From contig NZ_BCSX01000045.1 in assembly GCF_001570425.1 (NCBI RefSeq), positions 1-64,000 of the forward strand: 64,000 bases of DNA. Reading direction: 5' to 3'. The position numbers and the translations under genes are program-made. Below the pieces are notes generated by a model that worked only from the letters and a program-made list of their open reading frames with translations, was not told the DNA's origin and did not search any database. Below are positions 1-10,324 of this stretch, one piece after another. The number at the start of each line of letters is the position of its first letter. Position 1 is the stretch's first letter. The DNA comes from Mycolicibacterium brisbanense (lineage in GTDB: Bacteria > Actinomycetota > Actinomycetes > Mycobacteriales > Mycobacteriaceae).

Positions 1-122
1 ACCCGGTCAAACAACTCCCGCCGCGTCGCCTTCGAATGCCGATAACCAGTTGGCACGACAACCTCCCAAATCACCGATGTTGTCGTAACCGTATGAATCT
101 GCCGCGGATTTTTCGCAGACAT
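1..122 (-). CDS. possible 5' end of a gene leaving the window
   Basis: An ATG at 122-120 on the minus strand opens a frame that stays open to the window edge (40 codons). It encodes a basic peptide beginning MSAKNPRQIHTVTTTSVIWE. There is no clear Shine-Dalgarno sequence and the product is not recognised. Forty open codons in DNA this GC-rich are weak evidence, so this may be chance. Confidence 0.25.
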   Translation of the reverse strand, partial: MSAKNPRQIHTVTTTSVIWEVVVPTGYRHSKATRRELFDR

Positions 123-150
123 TGCACGCTCGACGCGGCCGTCGACGGCG

Positions 151-1062
151 TCAGCCGCTCACCGCGTCGATGTGCGCCAGGAAATGGGTGAGCACGGCGT
201 CGGGAGCCTCGATCTGCGGCCAGTGCGCGATGTCGTCGGGCAGCATCACCACGTCCGGATCCGGGATCACCTCCAGATAGCGCTTGGCCATGTGCCGGCC
301 CGAGTTCGGGTCCGACGGCCCGTCGATGAGCCGCATCGGCACGGCGGTGTCACGCATGGCCCGCACCCACCGGTTGCGGTGCGTGTAGCGGTCGTTGACG
401 AACCGGCCGACCTTGTGTAGCACCCGCTTTCCGTCGTTGTACTCCAGGATCTGGTGGAACTTCGCCATCAGTTGCGGCGAGGGTTTGGTGTTGACGCCGA
501 ACATCTCGTTGATGGTCGGCTCGACCAACCGGCGCGACAACGGGCTGCCCTGCAAAGGACTCATGATGTCGCCCAACGGTGTTCGCGACATGAGCTTCTG
601 CATCAGCCGTGGCGTGTAGGCCTCGTTGAACAGCCCACCGTTGAGCCAGGTGATCGAATCGATGTGCAGCGACCCGTAGGACTGTCCCCCGAACTCGTGG
701 CGGGCCAACAGTTCCTGGCCCACCGAGTCGCCCAGGTCATGCGCCAGGATGTGCGCCGAGGTGACACCGAGCTTCGCCAGCAGGGCCTCGTGCATGTCGG
801 CGTGATCAGTCACCGTGTAGCCGTAGGCGAACGGCTTGGCCGAAAAACCCATGCCGATCATGTCGGGCGCGATGACGGTGAAACGCTCGGCCAGCGTCGG
901 CCAGATCAGCGACCAATCCCATGAGTTGAACGGATACCCGTGAATCAGCAGCAGATTCGGGCCTTCGCCCAGCGGCAGCCCACCGACCCGGTAGAAGATG
1001 TCGAACCCGAGGTAGTCGAAAACGTCCCCGGCCGCTTTCCAGTTCTCCAGTTCGGCGTCCAT
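151..1062 (-). CDS. alpha/beta hydrolase, epoxide hydrolase/haloalkane dehalogenase-like
   Basis: This 303-residue protein has the alpha/beta-hydrolase fold of the epoxide hydrolase and haloalkane dehalogenase branch. An HGYP oxyanion motif lies near residue 41. The nucleophile elbow reads A-H-D-L-G, so the nucleophile is probably Asp109 rather than serine. The catalytic histidine is in an A-H-W-P motif near residue 280. Such enzymes open epoxides or release halide from small substrates in the cytosol; the substrate cannot be read from sequence. It follows dxs on the same strand with a gap of about 29 bp and may be co-transcribed, although no pathway link is evident. Confidence 0.85.
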   Translation of the reverse strand: MDAELENWKAAGDVFDYLGFDIFYRVGGLPLGEGPNLLLIHGYPFNSWDWSLIWPTLAERFTVIAPDMIGMGFSAKPFAYGYTVTDHADMHEALLAKLGVTSAHILAHDLGDSVGQELLARHEFGGQSYGSLHIDSITWLNGGLFNEAYTPRLMQKLMSRTPLGDIMSPLQGSPLSRRLVEPTINEMFGVNTKPSPQLMAKFHQILEYNDGKRVLHKVGRFVNDRYTHRNRWVRAMRDTAVPMRLIDGPSDPNSGRHMAKRYLEVIPDPDVVMLPDDIAHWPQIEAPDAVLTHFLAHIDAVSG

Positions 1063-1091
1063 GAGGCGAGGCTAGCGGCAATCCGAACTCG

Positions 1092-3005
1092 TCAGTCGAC
1101 CTGCTCGGACACTTCGCGTTCGCCCGCCAGTGCGCCGATGGCCGCCACCCATCCGGTGATCTGCCGCGCGATGTGCTGATCGGTCAACCCGACTTCGGAG
1201 AGCACCTCGCCGCGCGACGCATGCGGCAGGAACTCCTGCGGCACTGCCACGTCGCGGCAGGGTACGTCGATCTCGTTGTGCCGCAAAGCAGCCGACACAG
1301 ACGAACCGATGCCGCCGTGCACACCGTTGTCCTCGACGGTGACCACCAACTTGTGTGTGCGGGCCAGGTCGCTCAGCGCCTCCGGAACCGGCAGCACCCA
1401 CCGGGGGTCCACCACGGTCACGCCGATGCCCTGGTTACGGAGCCGTTCGGCCACCGCGAGTGCCATCTGCGCGAACGAGCCAACCGCCACCAGCAGTACA
1501 TCGTCGGTGAGGCCGGCGGCCGGTACCGCAAGGACGTCGACACCGCCGCGCCGCTCGATCGCCGAGATGCCTTCGCCGACATCACCTTTGGGAAATCTGA
1601 TCGCAGTGGGCCCGTCGGTGACGGCCAGCGCCTCGGCGAGTTGCTCACGCAGCCGCGGCTCGTCGCGCGGGGCGGCCACCCGGATGCCGGGCACGATGCC
1701 GAGGATCGACAGGTCCCACATGCCGTTGTGGCTTGGACCGTCCGGCCCGGTCACACCGGCGCGGTCCAGCACCAGCGTCACGGGAAGCTCGTGCAGCGCG
1801 ACGTCCATGAGCAGCTGGTCGAACGCGCGGTTCAGGAAGGTCGAGTAGATCGCGACCACCGGGTGCAGGCCGCCCATCGCCATGCCGGCGGCCGAAGTCA
1901 TCGCGTGCTGTTCGGCGATGCCGACGTCGAAGAAACGGTCCGGGTAGCGCTCACGGAACGCGCTCAGGCCCGTCGGGCCCGGCATCGCCGCCGTGATGGC
2001 CACGATGTCGCGGCGCTTGGCGGCGATCTTGATCAGTTCCTCGGAGAACACCGAGGTCCAGCCCAGCCCGGAGGCCTTGGTGGCCAGCCCGGTCTCGGGG
2101 TCGATGACACCGCACGAGTGCATCTGCTCGGCCTCGTCGTTCTCGGCCGGCGGGTAGCCCATGCCCTTGCGGGTGACGACGTGCACGATCACCGGGGCGT
2201 TGAAACCGCGGGCGTGGCGCAGGGCGCTCTCCACGGCGTGCTCGTCGTGTCCGTCGATGGGGCCGACGTACTTCAGGCCCAGATCGGTGAACATCACCTG
2301 CGGGGAGATCGCGTCCTTGATGCCGGCCTTGATGCTGTGCATGCACTGGTAGCAGAACTCGCCGACGACGGGCAGACCCCGAACCGCCTTGCGGCCCTCC
2401 TCCAAGATCCGTTCGTAGCCCGGCTGCAGCCGCAACCCGGCCAGGTGGTCGGCGAAGCCACCGATGGTCGGCGCGTAGGAGCGGCCGTTGTCGTTGACGA
2501 CGATGACCACGGGGCGTCCTGCGGTGGCGATGTTGTTCAGCGCCTCCCAGCACATACCGCCGGTGAGCGCGCCGTCGCCGACGACGGCCACCACGTGGCG
2601 GTTGCGGTGCCCGTTCAGCTCGAAGGCCTTGGCCAACCCGTCCGCGTAGGACAGCGCCGAGCTGGCATGGCTGGACTCGACCCAGTCGTGCTCACTCTCA
2701 CTGCGGGCCGGGTAGCCCGACAGGCCGCCTTTCATGCGCAGCGAGTCGAAATCCTGACTGCGTCCCGTCAGCATCTTGTGTACGTAGGCCTGATGGCCTG
2801 TGTCGAAGATGATCGGGTCGTGTGGCGAGTCGAACACCCGGTGCAGCGCCAGCGTCAGTTCCACCACACCCAGGTTGGGGCCGAGATGCCCACCGGTTGC
2901 AGCGACCTTGTGGATCAGAAATTGCCGGATCTCCTGCGCCAGGTCACTTAGCTGCGACTGCGACAGGTGCTGCAGATCAGCGGGACCGCGGACCTGTTCA
3001 AGCAT
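1092..3005 (-). CDS. dxs: 1-deoxy-D-xylulose-5-phosphate synthase
   Basis: DXS condenses pyruvate and glyceraldehyde-3-phosphate to DXP, using thiamine diphosphate and Mg2+. It is the first step of the MEP isoprenoid pathway. The 637 residues match the usual length of mycobacterial DXS. Visible motifs are the ThDP/Mg-binding [15 protein letters not shown] block, the transketolase pyrimidine-domain segment beginning [11 protein letters not shown], and [15 protein letters not shown]. The frame stays open upstream to 3071, but the ATG at 3005 gives the family N-terminus ([11 protein letters not shown]). That ATG has no Shine-Dalgarno sequence; a -10-like hexamer ends 6 bp upstream, so the mRNA may be leaderless. 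Confidence 0.97.
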   Translation of the reverse strand: MLEQVRGPADLQHLSQSQLSDLAQEIRQFLIHKVAATGGHLGPNLGVVELTLALHRVFDSPHDPIIFDTGHQAYVHKMLTGRSQDFDSLRMKGGLSGYPARSESEHDWVESSHASSALSYADGLAKAFELNGHRNRHVVAVVGDGALTGGMCWEALNNIATAGRPVVIVVNDNGRSYAPTIGGFADHLAGLRLQPGYERILEEGRKAVRGLPVVGEFCYQCMHSIKAGIKDAISPQVMFTDLGLKYVGPIDGHDEHAVESALRHARGFNAPVIVHVVTRKGMGYPPAENDEAEQMHSCGVIDPETGLATKASGLGWTSVFSEELIKIAAKRRDIVAITAAMPGPTGLSAFRERYPDRFFDVGIAEQHAMTSAAGMAMGGLHPVVAIYSTFLNRAFDQLLMDVALHELPVTLVLDRAGVTGPDGPSHNGMWDLSILGIVPGIRVAAPRDEPRLREQLAEALAVTDGPTAIRFPKGDVGEGISAIERRGGVDVLAVPAAGLTDDVLLVAVGSFAQMALAVAERLRNQGIGVTVVDPRWVLPVPEALSDLARTHKLVVTVEDNGVHGGIGSSVSAALRHNEIDVPCRDVAVPQEFLPHASRGEVLSEVGLTDQHIARQITGWVAAIGALAGEREVSEQVD

Positions 3006-3011
3006 TCGTTT

Positions 3012-3017
3012 AGTGTA
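3012..3017 (-). promoter_or_regulatory. candidate -10 box for leaderless dxs
   Basis: The minus strand reads TACACT six bases before the dxs ATG, matching the TAnnnT consensus of SigA promoters. A start about 7 nt downstream would fall on the ATG itself, which fits the missing ribosome-binding site. No good -35 hexamer is visible. Confidence 0.4.
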
Positions 3018-3033
3018 CGCACGGAATCTGGAC

Positions 3034-4329
3034 TCAGCCTTCCCGTGGCTGATAGATGTCGGGCACACCATCGTGGTCGGTGTCGGCGGTCTCGATCTGG
3101 GCTATCCGGCGGTATGCGGCATTGCGTGCCACCAGTACCCCGGCGGCCAGCAGACCTGCGATAACAGACCCGAACAGGACCGCGATCTTGACGTCGTCAT
3201 CGGCGACGCTGGCGTGCCCGAACGCGAGTTCACCGATGAGAAGCGACACGGTGAAGCCGATCCCTGCGAGCAACGCCACACCGAGAACATCCCGCCATGC
3301 GAGGCCTTCGTCGAGGCTGGCATGGGTGAACCTGGCCAGCAGATATGTGGTGCCCAGCACACCGATGGGTTTGCCGAGCACCAATCCGGCGATGACGCCG
3401 AGCGTCACGGGGTGTGACAGCGCCTCACCGAGACCGGACCACCCGCCGACCGTCACACCCGCGGCGAAGAACGCGAACACCGGTACCGCGAACCCCGCCG
3501 ACACCGGCCGCATGGTGTGTTCGAACTGTTCGGCAGCCGCGTGGCGGCCCAACACCGGGACGGTGAATCCCAGCAGCACCCCGGCCACGGTGGCGTGCAC
3601 GCCGCTGGCGTGCACGAGCATCCAGGCCGCCAACGCCAACGGCAGCAGGATCCACCACCGCCTCACCCCGCGCTGCACAGCCAGGGCGAACAGGCCGATG
3701 GGGATCAGCGCAGCCACCAGCGGACCCGGTGCCAAATGGTCGGTGTAGAAGACCGCGATGACGATGATGGCCAGCAGGTCGTCGACCACTGCCAGGGTCA
3801 GCAGGAAGATCCGCAGCGCCGAGGGCAGATGGCTCGACAGCACCGCCAGCACGGCCAACGCGAACGCGATGTCGGTGGCGATCGGTACCGCCCAGCCGCC
3901 GAGGTTCTCGGCGTGCCCGGTGCCCAAGTTGATCGCGACGAAGATCACCGCGGGCACGAGCATGCCGCCGACCGCCGCGGCGATCGGCAGCGCCGCGCGG
4001 GCCGGGTCGCGCAGGTCGCCGGCCACGAACTCCCGTTTGAGCTCGACCCCGACGACGAAGAAGAAGATCGCCAGCAGGCCGTCGGCCGCCCACGCGGCCA
4101 CGCTCAGGTTCAGATGCAGGCCTTCCGGGCCGATCACCATCGCCGACAACCGGTGGTAACCCTCGGACCACGGCGAGTTGGCCCAGATCAGCGCGGCCGC
4201 GGCGGCAGCGAGCAGCAGGATGCCACCGACGGTCTCCTTGCGGAGGATCTCGGAGATCCGGCGGGCCTCCGCCCATGACCCGCTACGGGTCAGCAGCCGG
4301 CGGCCGGTTGCTTTACGTCCACTGTTCAT
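3034..4329 (-). CDS. nhaA: Na+/H+ antiporter NhaA
   Basis: NhaA exchanges internal Na+ (or Li+) for external H+ and controls pH and salt tolerance. The product is a polytopic membrane protein of about 431 residues from the ATG at 4329. Family signatures include [20 protein letters not shown] in the first helix, the segment [20 protein letters not shown], and [14 protein letters not shown] with the ion-binding aspartates followed by [12 protein letters not shown]. The start at 4329 is preferred because GGAG lies 9 nt upstream; ATG 4344 is possible. It sits upstream of dxs on the same strand, its stop 28 bp before the dxs start. The C-terminal tail ([12 protein letters not shown]) resembles a calcium-binding repeat. 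Confidence 0.93.
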   Translation of the reverse strand: MNSGRKATGRRLLTRSGSWAEARRISEILRKETVGGILLLAAAAAALIWANSPWSEGYHRLSAMVIGPEGLHLNLSVAAWAADGLLAIFFFVVGVELKREFVAGDLRDPARAALPIAAAVGGMLVPAVIFVAINLGTGHAENLGGWAVPIATDIAFALAVLAVLSSHLPSALRIFLLTLAVVDDLLAIIVIAVFYTDHLAPGPLVAALIPIGLFALAVQRGVRRWWILLPLALAAWMLVHASGVHATVAGVLLGFTVPVLGRHAAAEQFEHTMRPVSAGFAVPVFAFFAAGVTVGGWSGLGEALSHPVTLGVIAGLVLGKPIGVLGTTYLLARFTHASLDEGLAWRDVLGVALLAGIGFTVSLLIGELAFGHASVADDDVKIAVLFGSVIAGLLAAGVLVARNAAYRRIAQIETADTDHDGVPDIYQPREG

Positions 4330-4445
4330 CAGGGCAGGCTCCATTTGGTCAGCATCAACTAGCGCCGACCAGGCTTCCCGGCACACCGTCGTTCAAAGTT
4401 AGCAGCAAGGCTGCCTTTTGACGTACCGGAGGACCCTCGCACCGT

Positions 4446-4901
4446 ATGGTGCTCAGGGTGCGCGCCGAGGACATCGCTGAGGAATTTCCGGTTGTCCCCG
4501 CGGACGCTGACGCCTTGGACGCCGCGCGCATGCTCGCCCAACACCGCCTGCCGGGAATCGTGGTCACCGATCCCGCAGGCCTTCCCTTCGCGGTGCTGCC
4601 CGCCTCGGAGGTCGTGCGCTTTATCATCCCGCAGTACGTGCAGGACGACCCCGCGCTCGCCGGGGTCCTCGATGAATCCATGGCGGACCGAATCGCAGAA
4701 AAGCTGCACGGCAAGAGTGTCCGCGAGGTGCTGCCCAAACATCTGCTCGACGTTCCGTCGGCACGCGCCGACGACACCGTCATCGAGGTGGCAGCACTGA
4801 TGGCGCGGCTGCGCAGCCCACTGGTCGCGGTACTCAAAGACGGCAAACTGCACGGCGTCGTGACGGCATCTCGCTTGCTCGAAGCCGCACTGAGGCGCTG
4901 A
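4446..4901 (+). CDS. CBS-domain protein
   Basis: This 151-residue cytosolic protein carries a pair of CBS motifs. The first spans roughly residues 10-50 ([20 protein letters not shown], then [20 protein letters not shown]). The second spans roughly residues 95-150 and ends [23 protein letters not shown] pairs bind adenine nucleotides and often gate transporters or enzymes. The transporter gene starts 5 bp downstream, so the protein probably regulates or is co-expressed with it. The same CBS-transporter pair lies beside dxs in M. tuberculosis (Rv2683 and Rv2684/Rv2685). It is divergent from nhaA. Confidence 0.85.
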   Translation: MVLRVRAEDIAEEFPVVPADADALDAARMLAQHRLPGIVVTDPAGLPFAVLPASEVVRFIIPQYVQDDPALAGVLDESMADRIAEKLHGKSVREVLPKHLLDVPSARADDTVIEVAALMARLRSPLVAVLKDGKLHGVVTASRLLEAALRR

Positions 4902-4906
4902 ACTCT

Positions 4907-6196
4907 ATGGCGCTGCTGGCAATCGGAGTCTTCGTCCTCGCCTACGCGCTGATCGCCAGCGATCGGATCAACAAGACGACGGTCGCCCTCGGCGGCGCGG
5001 CAGTCGTGCTGGCGTTCGGGGTGGTGCAGTCCGAGGACGCGTTCTTCTCCCGCGAGACCGGTATCGACTGGGATGTCATTTTTCTGCTTTTCGGCATGAT
5101 GGTCATCGTCAGCGTGCTACGCCAGACCGGCGTGTTCGAATACGTGGCGATCTGGGCTGCCAAGCGCGCCAAAGGCTCTCCTCTACGGATCATGATCCTG
5201 CTGGTATTGGTCACAGCCACGGCGTCGGCGCTCCTGGACAACGTCACGACGGTGCTGTTGATCGCGCCGGTCACGTTGCTGGTCTGCGACCGGCTGGCGA
5301 TCAACCCAGTCCCGTTCCTGATGGCCGAGGTGTTCGCCTCGAACATCGGCGGGGCTGCGACGCTCGTCGGTGATCCGCCGAACATCATCATCGGCAGCCG
5401 CGGGGGCTTGAGCTTCAACGATTTCCTGGTACATCTGACGCCGATCGTGATCATCGTCGTTGCGGCATTCATCGTGGTGCTGCCCCGCCTTTTCCGGGGA
5501 TCGTTCGATGTCGACGCCGACCGGGTCGCCGACGTGATGGCATTGCAAGAAGCCGAGGCGATTCGCGATTCGCGCCTCCTCGTCAAATGTGGTGTCGTCC
5601 TCGGCCTGGTGTTCGCCGCGTTCATCTCGCATTCCGTGATTCACATCGCCCCGTCGGTGGTGGCGCTGATCGGCGCGGGCGTTCTGATCGTGGTCTCCGG
5701 GCTGTCACGGGCCGACTATCTCTCGGGTGTGGAGTGGGAGACCCTGTTGTTCTTCGCCGGCCTGTTCGTGATGATCGGCGCGCTGGTCAAGACGGGTACC
5801 GTCGATGCCCTGGCGCGGGCCGCGACGCAGGCGACGGGCGGTAATGCCCTGCTTACCGTGATGCTCATTCTCGGTGTGTCGGCGCCGGTATCCGGTGTCA
5901 TCGACAACATCCCGTACGTCGCCACCATGGCGCCCATCGTTGCCGAACTCGTCGCCTCTATCCCCGACTTGGCGCATCCGGACGCATTGTGGTGGGCGTT
6001 GGCTCTGGGCGCGGATTTCGGTGGCAACCTCACGGCGATCGGCGCCAGCGCCAACGTCGTGATGCTCGGAATCGCCCGCCGCGCAGGCACTCCGATCTCA
6101 TTCTGGGAGTTCACCCGCAAAGGCATCGTGGTGACCGTCATTTCGGTCGCGCTCTCCGGCCTGTACTTGTGGCTGCGCTATTTCATATTCGGGTGA
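4907..6196 (+). CDS. ArsB/NhaD-type ion transporter
   Basis: This 429-residue, roughly 11-helix protein belongs to the ion transporter superfamily that includes ArsB, NhaD and citrate transporters. Typical signatures are [40 protein letters not shown] in the first half and the repeat copy [13 protein letters not shown] / [17 protein letters not shown] in the second half. The protein resembles mycobacterial proteins annotated ArsA/ArsB1. Arsenite, Na+ or an organic anion could be the substrate, and no ars regulator or reductase is nearby. It is probably translated with the CBS gene 5 bp upstream. Confidence 0.88.
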   Translation: MALLAIGVFVLAYALIASDRINKTTVALGGAAVVLAFGVVQSEDAFFSRETGIDWDVIFLLFGMMVIVSVLRQTGVFEYVAIWAAKRAKGSPLRIMILLVLVTATASALLDNVTTVLLIAPVTLLVCDRLAINPVPFLMAEVFASNIGGAATLVGDPPNIIIGSRGGLSFNDFLVHLTPIVIIVVAAFIVVLPRLFRGSFDVDADRVADVMALQEAEAIRDSRLLVKCGVVLGLVFAAFISHSVIHIAPSVVALIGAGVLIVVSGLSRADYLSGVEWETLLFFAGLFVMIGALVKTGTVDALARAATQATGGNALLTVMLILGVSAPVSGVIDNIPYVATMAPIVAELVASIPDLAHPDALWWALALGADFGGNLTAIGASANVVMLGIARRAGTPISFWEFTRKGIVVTVISVALSGLYLWLRYFIFG

Positions 6197-6300
6197 CGTC
6201 AGGAATTCTTCGCCAGAAGACCGTCACCTTCTCCTCGCGAGCAGACGCGCAGGTCCGCGACACGCCGCGGTTCCGGGACCCACATGTCTGCTCGGCAGGA

Positions 6301-7524
6301 TCAGCGAGTCAGGACGGCGACACACTCGACGTGGTGGGTGAGCGGGAACGAGTCGAACACCCGCAACTCCTCCACCGCATAGCCATGATTGCGATACAGA
6401 CCCACGTCGCGTGCGAACGATGCTGCCTCACAACCGATATGGATGACACGCGGCACTTCGGCGGCCGCCACCTGATCGACCACCTCGCGGCCCGCACCCG
6501 TCCGTGGCGGGTCGAGCACTGCCACGTCGGCACGGGTTCGCTGCACCGACAGCGCGCGCCGCACCGAGTCGGTGACCACCGACACCCAGGGCAGGTCGGC
6601 CAGCGCGGCCCGGGCCGACCGTGACGAACCCCGGGAGGTGTCCACGGTGACGACGTGTCCGCTCTCGCCCACCTGTTCGGCCAGTGCGGCCGCGAAAACC
6701 CCTGCGCCGCCGTACAGATCCCACGCCGTCATACCGGGTTGCAGCTGCGCCCAACCGGCGACCAGCTCGCTGTAGAGCGCCGAGGCGTCACGGTGGGCCT
6801 GCCAGAACGCCGTCACCGGCACCTTCCACACCCGGTCTCCGACGCGCTGGGTGGCTTCGTAGTCGCCTTCGATCACCCGCGTCGTGTGCTTGCGTCCCTC
6901 TTTGGCCTTGGCGGCCTTGGGGTGCTCGGCGGAGGCGCGCGAGGCGACCACGTGCCGGACGCCGTCGGAGTCGATGGCCACGTGCAGTTGTGACCCTGTG
7001 GGCCAACGCGATCCGGCCAAACCGTCGACAAGCCCCGCCTGCAGCTGGGCACAGTTCAGATCGGTCACCAACTCCGTGCTGTGGTAGCGATGGAACCCGA
7101 CGGTGCCGTCGGCAGCGGTGTCCAGCCGCACCCTGGTCCGCCATCCGGTGGCCCCGGCAGTGCCGACCGGTTCGGCCCTGGCGGCCGCCTCATCGCACCA
7201 GTCGAATCCGCCGAGCCGTGCCAATTGGTTGGCCACCACGGCACCTTTGAGCCGCCGGGCCGCATCGGGTTCGGCGAAAGCCAGATCGCAGCAGCCCGCG
7301 CCGTTGACGCCGGCGATCGCACACAGCGAGTCAACCCGGTCGGGTGAGGCGTCGATGATCTCGAAAGCCTCGGCGTGCCAATAGGATCCACGCTCATCGG
7401 TCACCCGTACCCGCACCGTCTCACCGGGCAGCGCATAACGGACGAAGATCACCCGGCCGTCGTGGCGGGCCACACAGCTGCCGCCGTTGGCCGCCGGACC
7501 CGTGGTGACGATCAGCTCCGTCAC
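6301..7524 (-). CDS. TrmA/RumA-type RNA (uracil-C5) methyltransferase
   Basis: This class I SAM-dependent RNA methyltransferase has 407 residues. It begins with a TRAM-like beta-barrel (residues ~1-60), has a SAM-binding segment (WDLYGGAGVFAAALAEQVG), a V-L-D-P-P-R-T-G motif, and a catalytic region HIGCEAASFARDVGLYRNHG. TrmA family members methylate C5 of uridine in tRNA or rRNA using this late cysteine. The GTG start at 7524 overlaps the permease stop codon (GTGA), which indicates translational coupling. It is similar to Rv2689c. The exact RNA site is unknown. Confidence 0.88.
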   Translation of the reverse strand: MTELIVTTGPAANGGSCVARHDGRVIFVRYALPGETVRVRVTDERGSYWHAEAFEIIDASPDRVDSLCAIAGVNGAGCCDLAFAEPDAARRLKGAVVANQLARLGGFDWCDEAAARAEPVGTAGATGWRTRVRLDTAADGTVGFHRYHSTELVTDLNCAQLQAGLVDGLAGSRWPTGSQLHVAIDSDGVRHVVASRASAEHPKAAKAKEGRKHTTRVIEGDYEATQRVGDRVWKVPVTAFWQAHRDASALYSELVAGWAQLQPGMTAWDLYGGAGVFAAALAEQVGESGHVVTVDTSRGSSRSARAALADLPWVSVVTDSVRRALSVQRTRADVAVLDPPRTGAGREVVDQVAAAEVPRVIHIGCEAASFARDVGLYRNHGYAVEELRVFDSFPLTHHVECVAVLTR

Positions 7525-9518
7525 TCCAGGAATCCCCTGCGCGCATCACCCGGCGCAGACTGTGGCTGCAGCTTCTTCAACCGCTCCGACGAACTGAGCT
7601 GCCACGGAACCGAAGTCACCATCACGTTGGGCATGAAGAGCAGCCGGCCCTTGAGCCGCAGCGCACTCTGGTTGTGCAGCACCTGTTCCCACCAGTGCCC
7701 GACGACGTACTCGGGGATGAACACCGTGACGACGGTGCGGGGCGACTCGTTGGTGACCCGTCGGACATAATCCAGCACCGGTCGGGTGATCTCGCGGTAC
7801 GGCGACGCGATGACCTTGAGCGGCACGCTGATGTCGCTGTCCTCCCACTGGTGGACCAGGGCGCGGGTCTCGGCGTCGTCGACGCTGACGGTGATCGCCT
7901 CGAGCACGTCAGGACGGGTGGCTCTGGCGTAGGCCAGCGCGCGCTTGGTCGGCAGATGCAGCTTGGACACCAGCACCACGGCGTGGTTGCGGCTGGGCAG
8001 GACGATGTCGCCCGGCTCGGCCTCGTCCTGTGCCCGCAGTTCGCGCGCGACGGTGTCGTAGTGCTTGTGGATCAGTTTCATCACCACGAACAGCGAGCCC
8101 ATCGCGAGGATCGCGATCCATGCGCCGGCCAGGAACTTGGTCAGCACGACGATCACCAGCACGGTGCCGGTCGCGGTGAGGCCGATCGCGTTGATCACCC
8201 GCGACCGCATCATGTGCAGGCGCACCGACCGGTCGGTCTCGGTGCGCAACAGCCGGGTCCAGTGCCGCACCATGCCGATCTGGCTGAACGTGAACGACAC
8301 GAACACGCCGACGATGTAGAGCTGGATCAGCGCGGTGACCTCGGCGCGGAATGCCACAACGAACGCGATCGCGGCGAACGCCAGGAACAGGATGCCGTTC
8401 GAGAACGCCAAGCGGTCACCACGGGTGTGCAGCTGCCGCGGCAGGAACGAATCCTGGGCCAGGATCGAGCCGAGCACCGGGAAACCGTTGAACGCGGTGT
8501 TGGCCGCGAGCACGAGGATCAGTGCCGTCACACCGGCGATCAGGTACAGCCCGATCGGGAAGTTGTGGAAGACGGCGTCGGCCAGCTGCGCGATGAGGGT
8601 CTTCTGGTGGTAGTCGGCGGGTGCGCCGATCAGCTGCTCCTGGGGACGCTCGGCGATCTTCACCCCGGTGGCCTTGGCCAACATGATGATCCCCATGAGC
8701 AGGCTCACCGAGATGACGCCGAGCAGCAGCAGCGTGGTGGCCGCGTTGCGGGACTTCGGCTTCTGGAACGCGGGCACACCGTTGCTGATGGCCTCGACAC
8801 CGGTCAGTGCCGCCGAACCCGACGAGAACGCGCGCGCCACCAGGAACACCAGCGCGAAACCGAGTACGTCGCCGTGCTCCGAGTGCATCTCGAACCCGGC
8901 CGATTCGGCGCGCAGCGGGTGGCCCAGCACATAGATCTGGAACAGGCCCCAACCCAGCATGATGTACATGCCGATCATGAAGGCGTAGGTGGGTATGGCG
9001 AAGGCGGTCCCGGACTCCCGGATGCCGCGCAGGTTCAACGATGCGAGCACCAGGATCGCGATCACGGCGATGATCACCTTGTGCTGTGCGACGAACGGCA
9101 CGGCCGATCCGATGTTCGACATGGCCGACGCGGTCGACACGGCCACCGTCAGCACGTAGTCGACCATGAGCGCACTGGCAACGGTCAGGCCCGCGGTGTG
9201 CCCGAGGTTGGTGGTGACCACCTCGTAGTCACCGCCACCGGACGGATAGGCATGCACGTTCTGGCGGTAACTGGCGATCACGATCAACATGACGGCACCC
9301 ACCGCCAGGCCGATCCACGGTGTCAGGGAGTACGCACCGAGCCCCGCCACCGACAGCACGAGGAAGACTTCCTCGGGCGCGTAGGCCACTGATGACAACG
9401 CGTCGGACGCGAACACGGGCAGCGCGATCCGCTTGGGCAACAGGGTGTGGGAGAGCTTGTCGCTGCGGAACGGCCGCCCGAGAACGAGCCGACGCGCTGC
9501 GGTCGAAAGCTTGGACAC
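7521..9518 (-). CDS. APC-superfamily permease with large cytosolic C-terminus
   Basis: This integral membrane protein belongs to the APC amino-acid/polyamine family. From the GTG at 9518 it has 665 residues, starting VSKLSTAARRLVLGRPFRSD, close to the length of the M. tuberculosis Rv2690c protein. It has about 12 helices (e.g. VFASDALSSVAYAPEEVF in helix 1; TVASALMVDYVLTVAVSTA), then a soluble domain of about 170 residues from ~500. The frame is open to 9716, but that would run through the ceoB promoter and coding start. It is divergent from the TrkA genes. This placement suggests a role in K+ or osmotic homeostasis, which is inference. Confidence 0.88.
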   Translation of the reverse strand: MSKLSTAARRLVLGRPFRSDKLSHTLLPKRIALPVFASDALSSVAYAPEEVFLVLSVAGLGAYSLTPWIGLAVGAVMLIVIASYRQNVHAYPSGGGDYEVVTTNLGHTAGLTVASALMVDYVLTVAVSTASAMSNIGSAVPFVAQHKVIIAVIAILVLASLNLRGIRESGTAFAIPTYAFMIGMYIMLGWGLFQIYVLGHPLRAESAGFEMHSEHGDVLGFALVFLVARAFSSGSAALTGVEAISNGVPAFQKPKSRNAATTLLLLGVISVSLLMGIIMLAKATGVKIAERPQEQLIGAPADYHQKTLIAQLADAVFHNFPIGLYLIAGVTALILVLAANTAFNGFPVLGSILAQDSFLPRQLHTRGDRLAFSNGILFLAFAAIAFVVAFRAEVTALIQLYIVGVFVSFTFSQIGMVRHWTRLLRTETDRSVRLHMMRSRVINAIGLTATGTVLVIVVLTKFLAGAWIAILAMGSLFVVMKLIHKHYDTVARELRAQDEAEPGDIVLPSRNHAVVLVSKLHLPTKRALAYARATRPDVLEAITVSVDDAETRALVHQWEDSDISVPLKVIASPYREITRPVLDYVRRVTNESPRTVVTVFIPEYVVGHWWEQVLHNQSALRLKGRLLFMPNVMVTSVPWQLSSSERLKKLQPQSAPGDARRGFLE

Positions 9519-9615
9519 GAGTGCCAAGGGTAAGCCCACGACCGGAGAGCGGTAGCGTTCCCACTGCACGGGTTGAGTTACAGCTTGCATTTCAGCCATC
9601 GGAGAGGACCGTCGC

Positions 9616-10290
9616 GTGCGTGTAGTCGTCATGGGATGCGGCCGAGTGGGCGCATCGCTCGCGGACAGCCTGGCCCGCATCGGGCACGAAGTCGCGATCA
9701 TCGACCGCGACAGCACCGCATTTCACCGGTTGTCCCCCGAGTTCCCCGGCGAACGGGTGCTCGGCATGGGGTTCGACCGGGACGTGCTGTTGCGCGCCGG
9801 TATCGAGGAGGCCGGCGCGTTCGCGGCGGTGTCCTCCGGCGACAACTCGAACATCATTTCGGCGCGGTTGGCTCGCGAGACGTTCGGAGTCGAACGCGTC
9901 GTCTCCCGCATCTACGACGCCAAACGCGCGGCCGTCTACGAGCGCCTCGGGATTCCGACGGTGGCCACCGTGCCGTGGACCACCGACCGGCTGCTCAACG
10001 TGCTGACACGCGAGACCGAGACCACCAAGTGGCGCGATCCCTCCGGCAGCGTCGGGGTTGCCGAGCTCGCCCTGCACGAGGGCTGGGCGGGGCGCAGGGT
10101 CACCTCGCTGGAGGCTGCCACCGGCGGCCGGGTGGCCTTCATACTGCGGTTCGGCAGCGGTTACCTGCCCGACGCGAAAACTGTCATCCAGGCCGGCGAC
10201 GAGGTGTACCTCGCGGCCGTGTCCGGCCATATCGCCGAAGCCCTGGCCATCGCGGCGCTGCCGCCCGGTGAAGCTGCGGAGTCGGAATGA
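9616..10290 (+). CDS. ceoB: TrkA-type K+ uptake regulator (CeoB)
   Basis: This is a 224-residue cytosolic regulatory subunit of a Trk/Ktr K+ system. It has an RCK-N Rossmann domain starting MRVVVMGCGRVGASLADSLA (GxGxxG nucleotide site), a conserved acidic residue in AIIDRDSTAFHRL, and an RCK-C domain after ~residue 140. The start is GTG at 9616. It is followed after 34 bp by a second TrkA-like gene; this pair corresponds to Rv2691-Rv2692. No TrkH/KtrB pore gene lies in the window. Confidence 0.93.
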   Translation: MRVVVMGCGRVGASLADSLARIGHEVAIIDRDSTAFHRLSPEFPGERVLGMGFDRDVLLRAGIEEAGAFAAVSSGDNSNIISARLARETFGVERVVSRIYDAKRAAVYERLGIPTVATVPWTTDRLLNVLTRETETTKWRDPSGSVGVAELALHEGWAGRRVTSLEAATGGRVAFILRFGSGYLPDAKTVIQAGDEVYLAAVSGHIAEALAIAALPPGEAAESE

Positions 10291-10324
10291 AACGCACGCA
10301 TGACGATCATGAGGAGGGGCACCG

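Noticed and set aside
3006-3071. Longer N-terminus for dxs
   Set aside because: The extra residues do not match the family; the ATG at 3005 gives the conserved N-terminus.
9519-9716. Longer N-terminus for the APC permease
   Set aside because: The extension would overlap ceoB and its promoter; GTG 9518 gives the family start and length.
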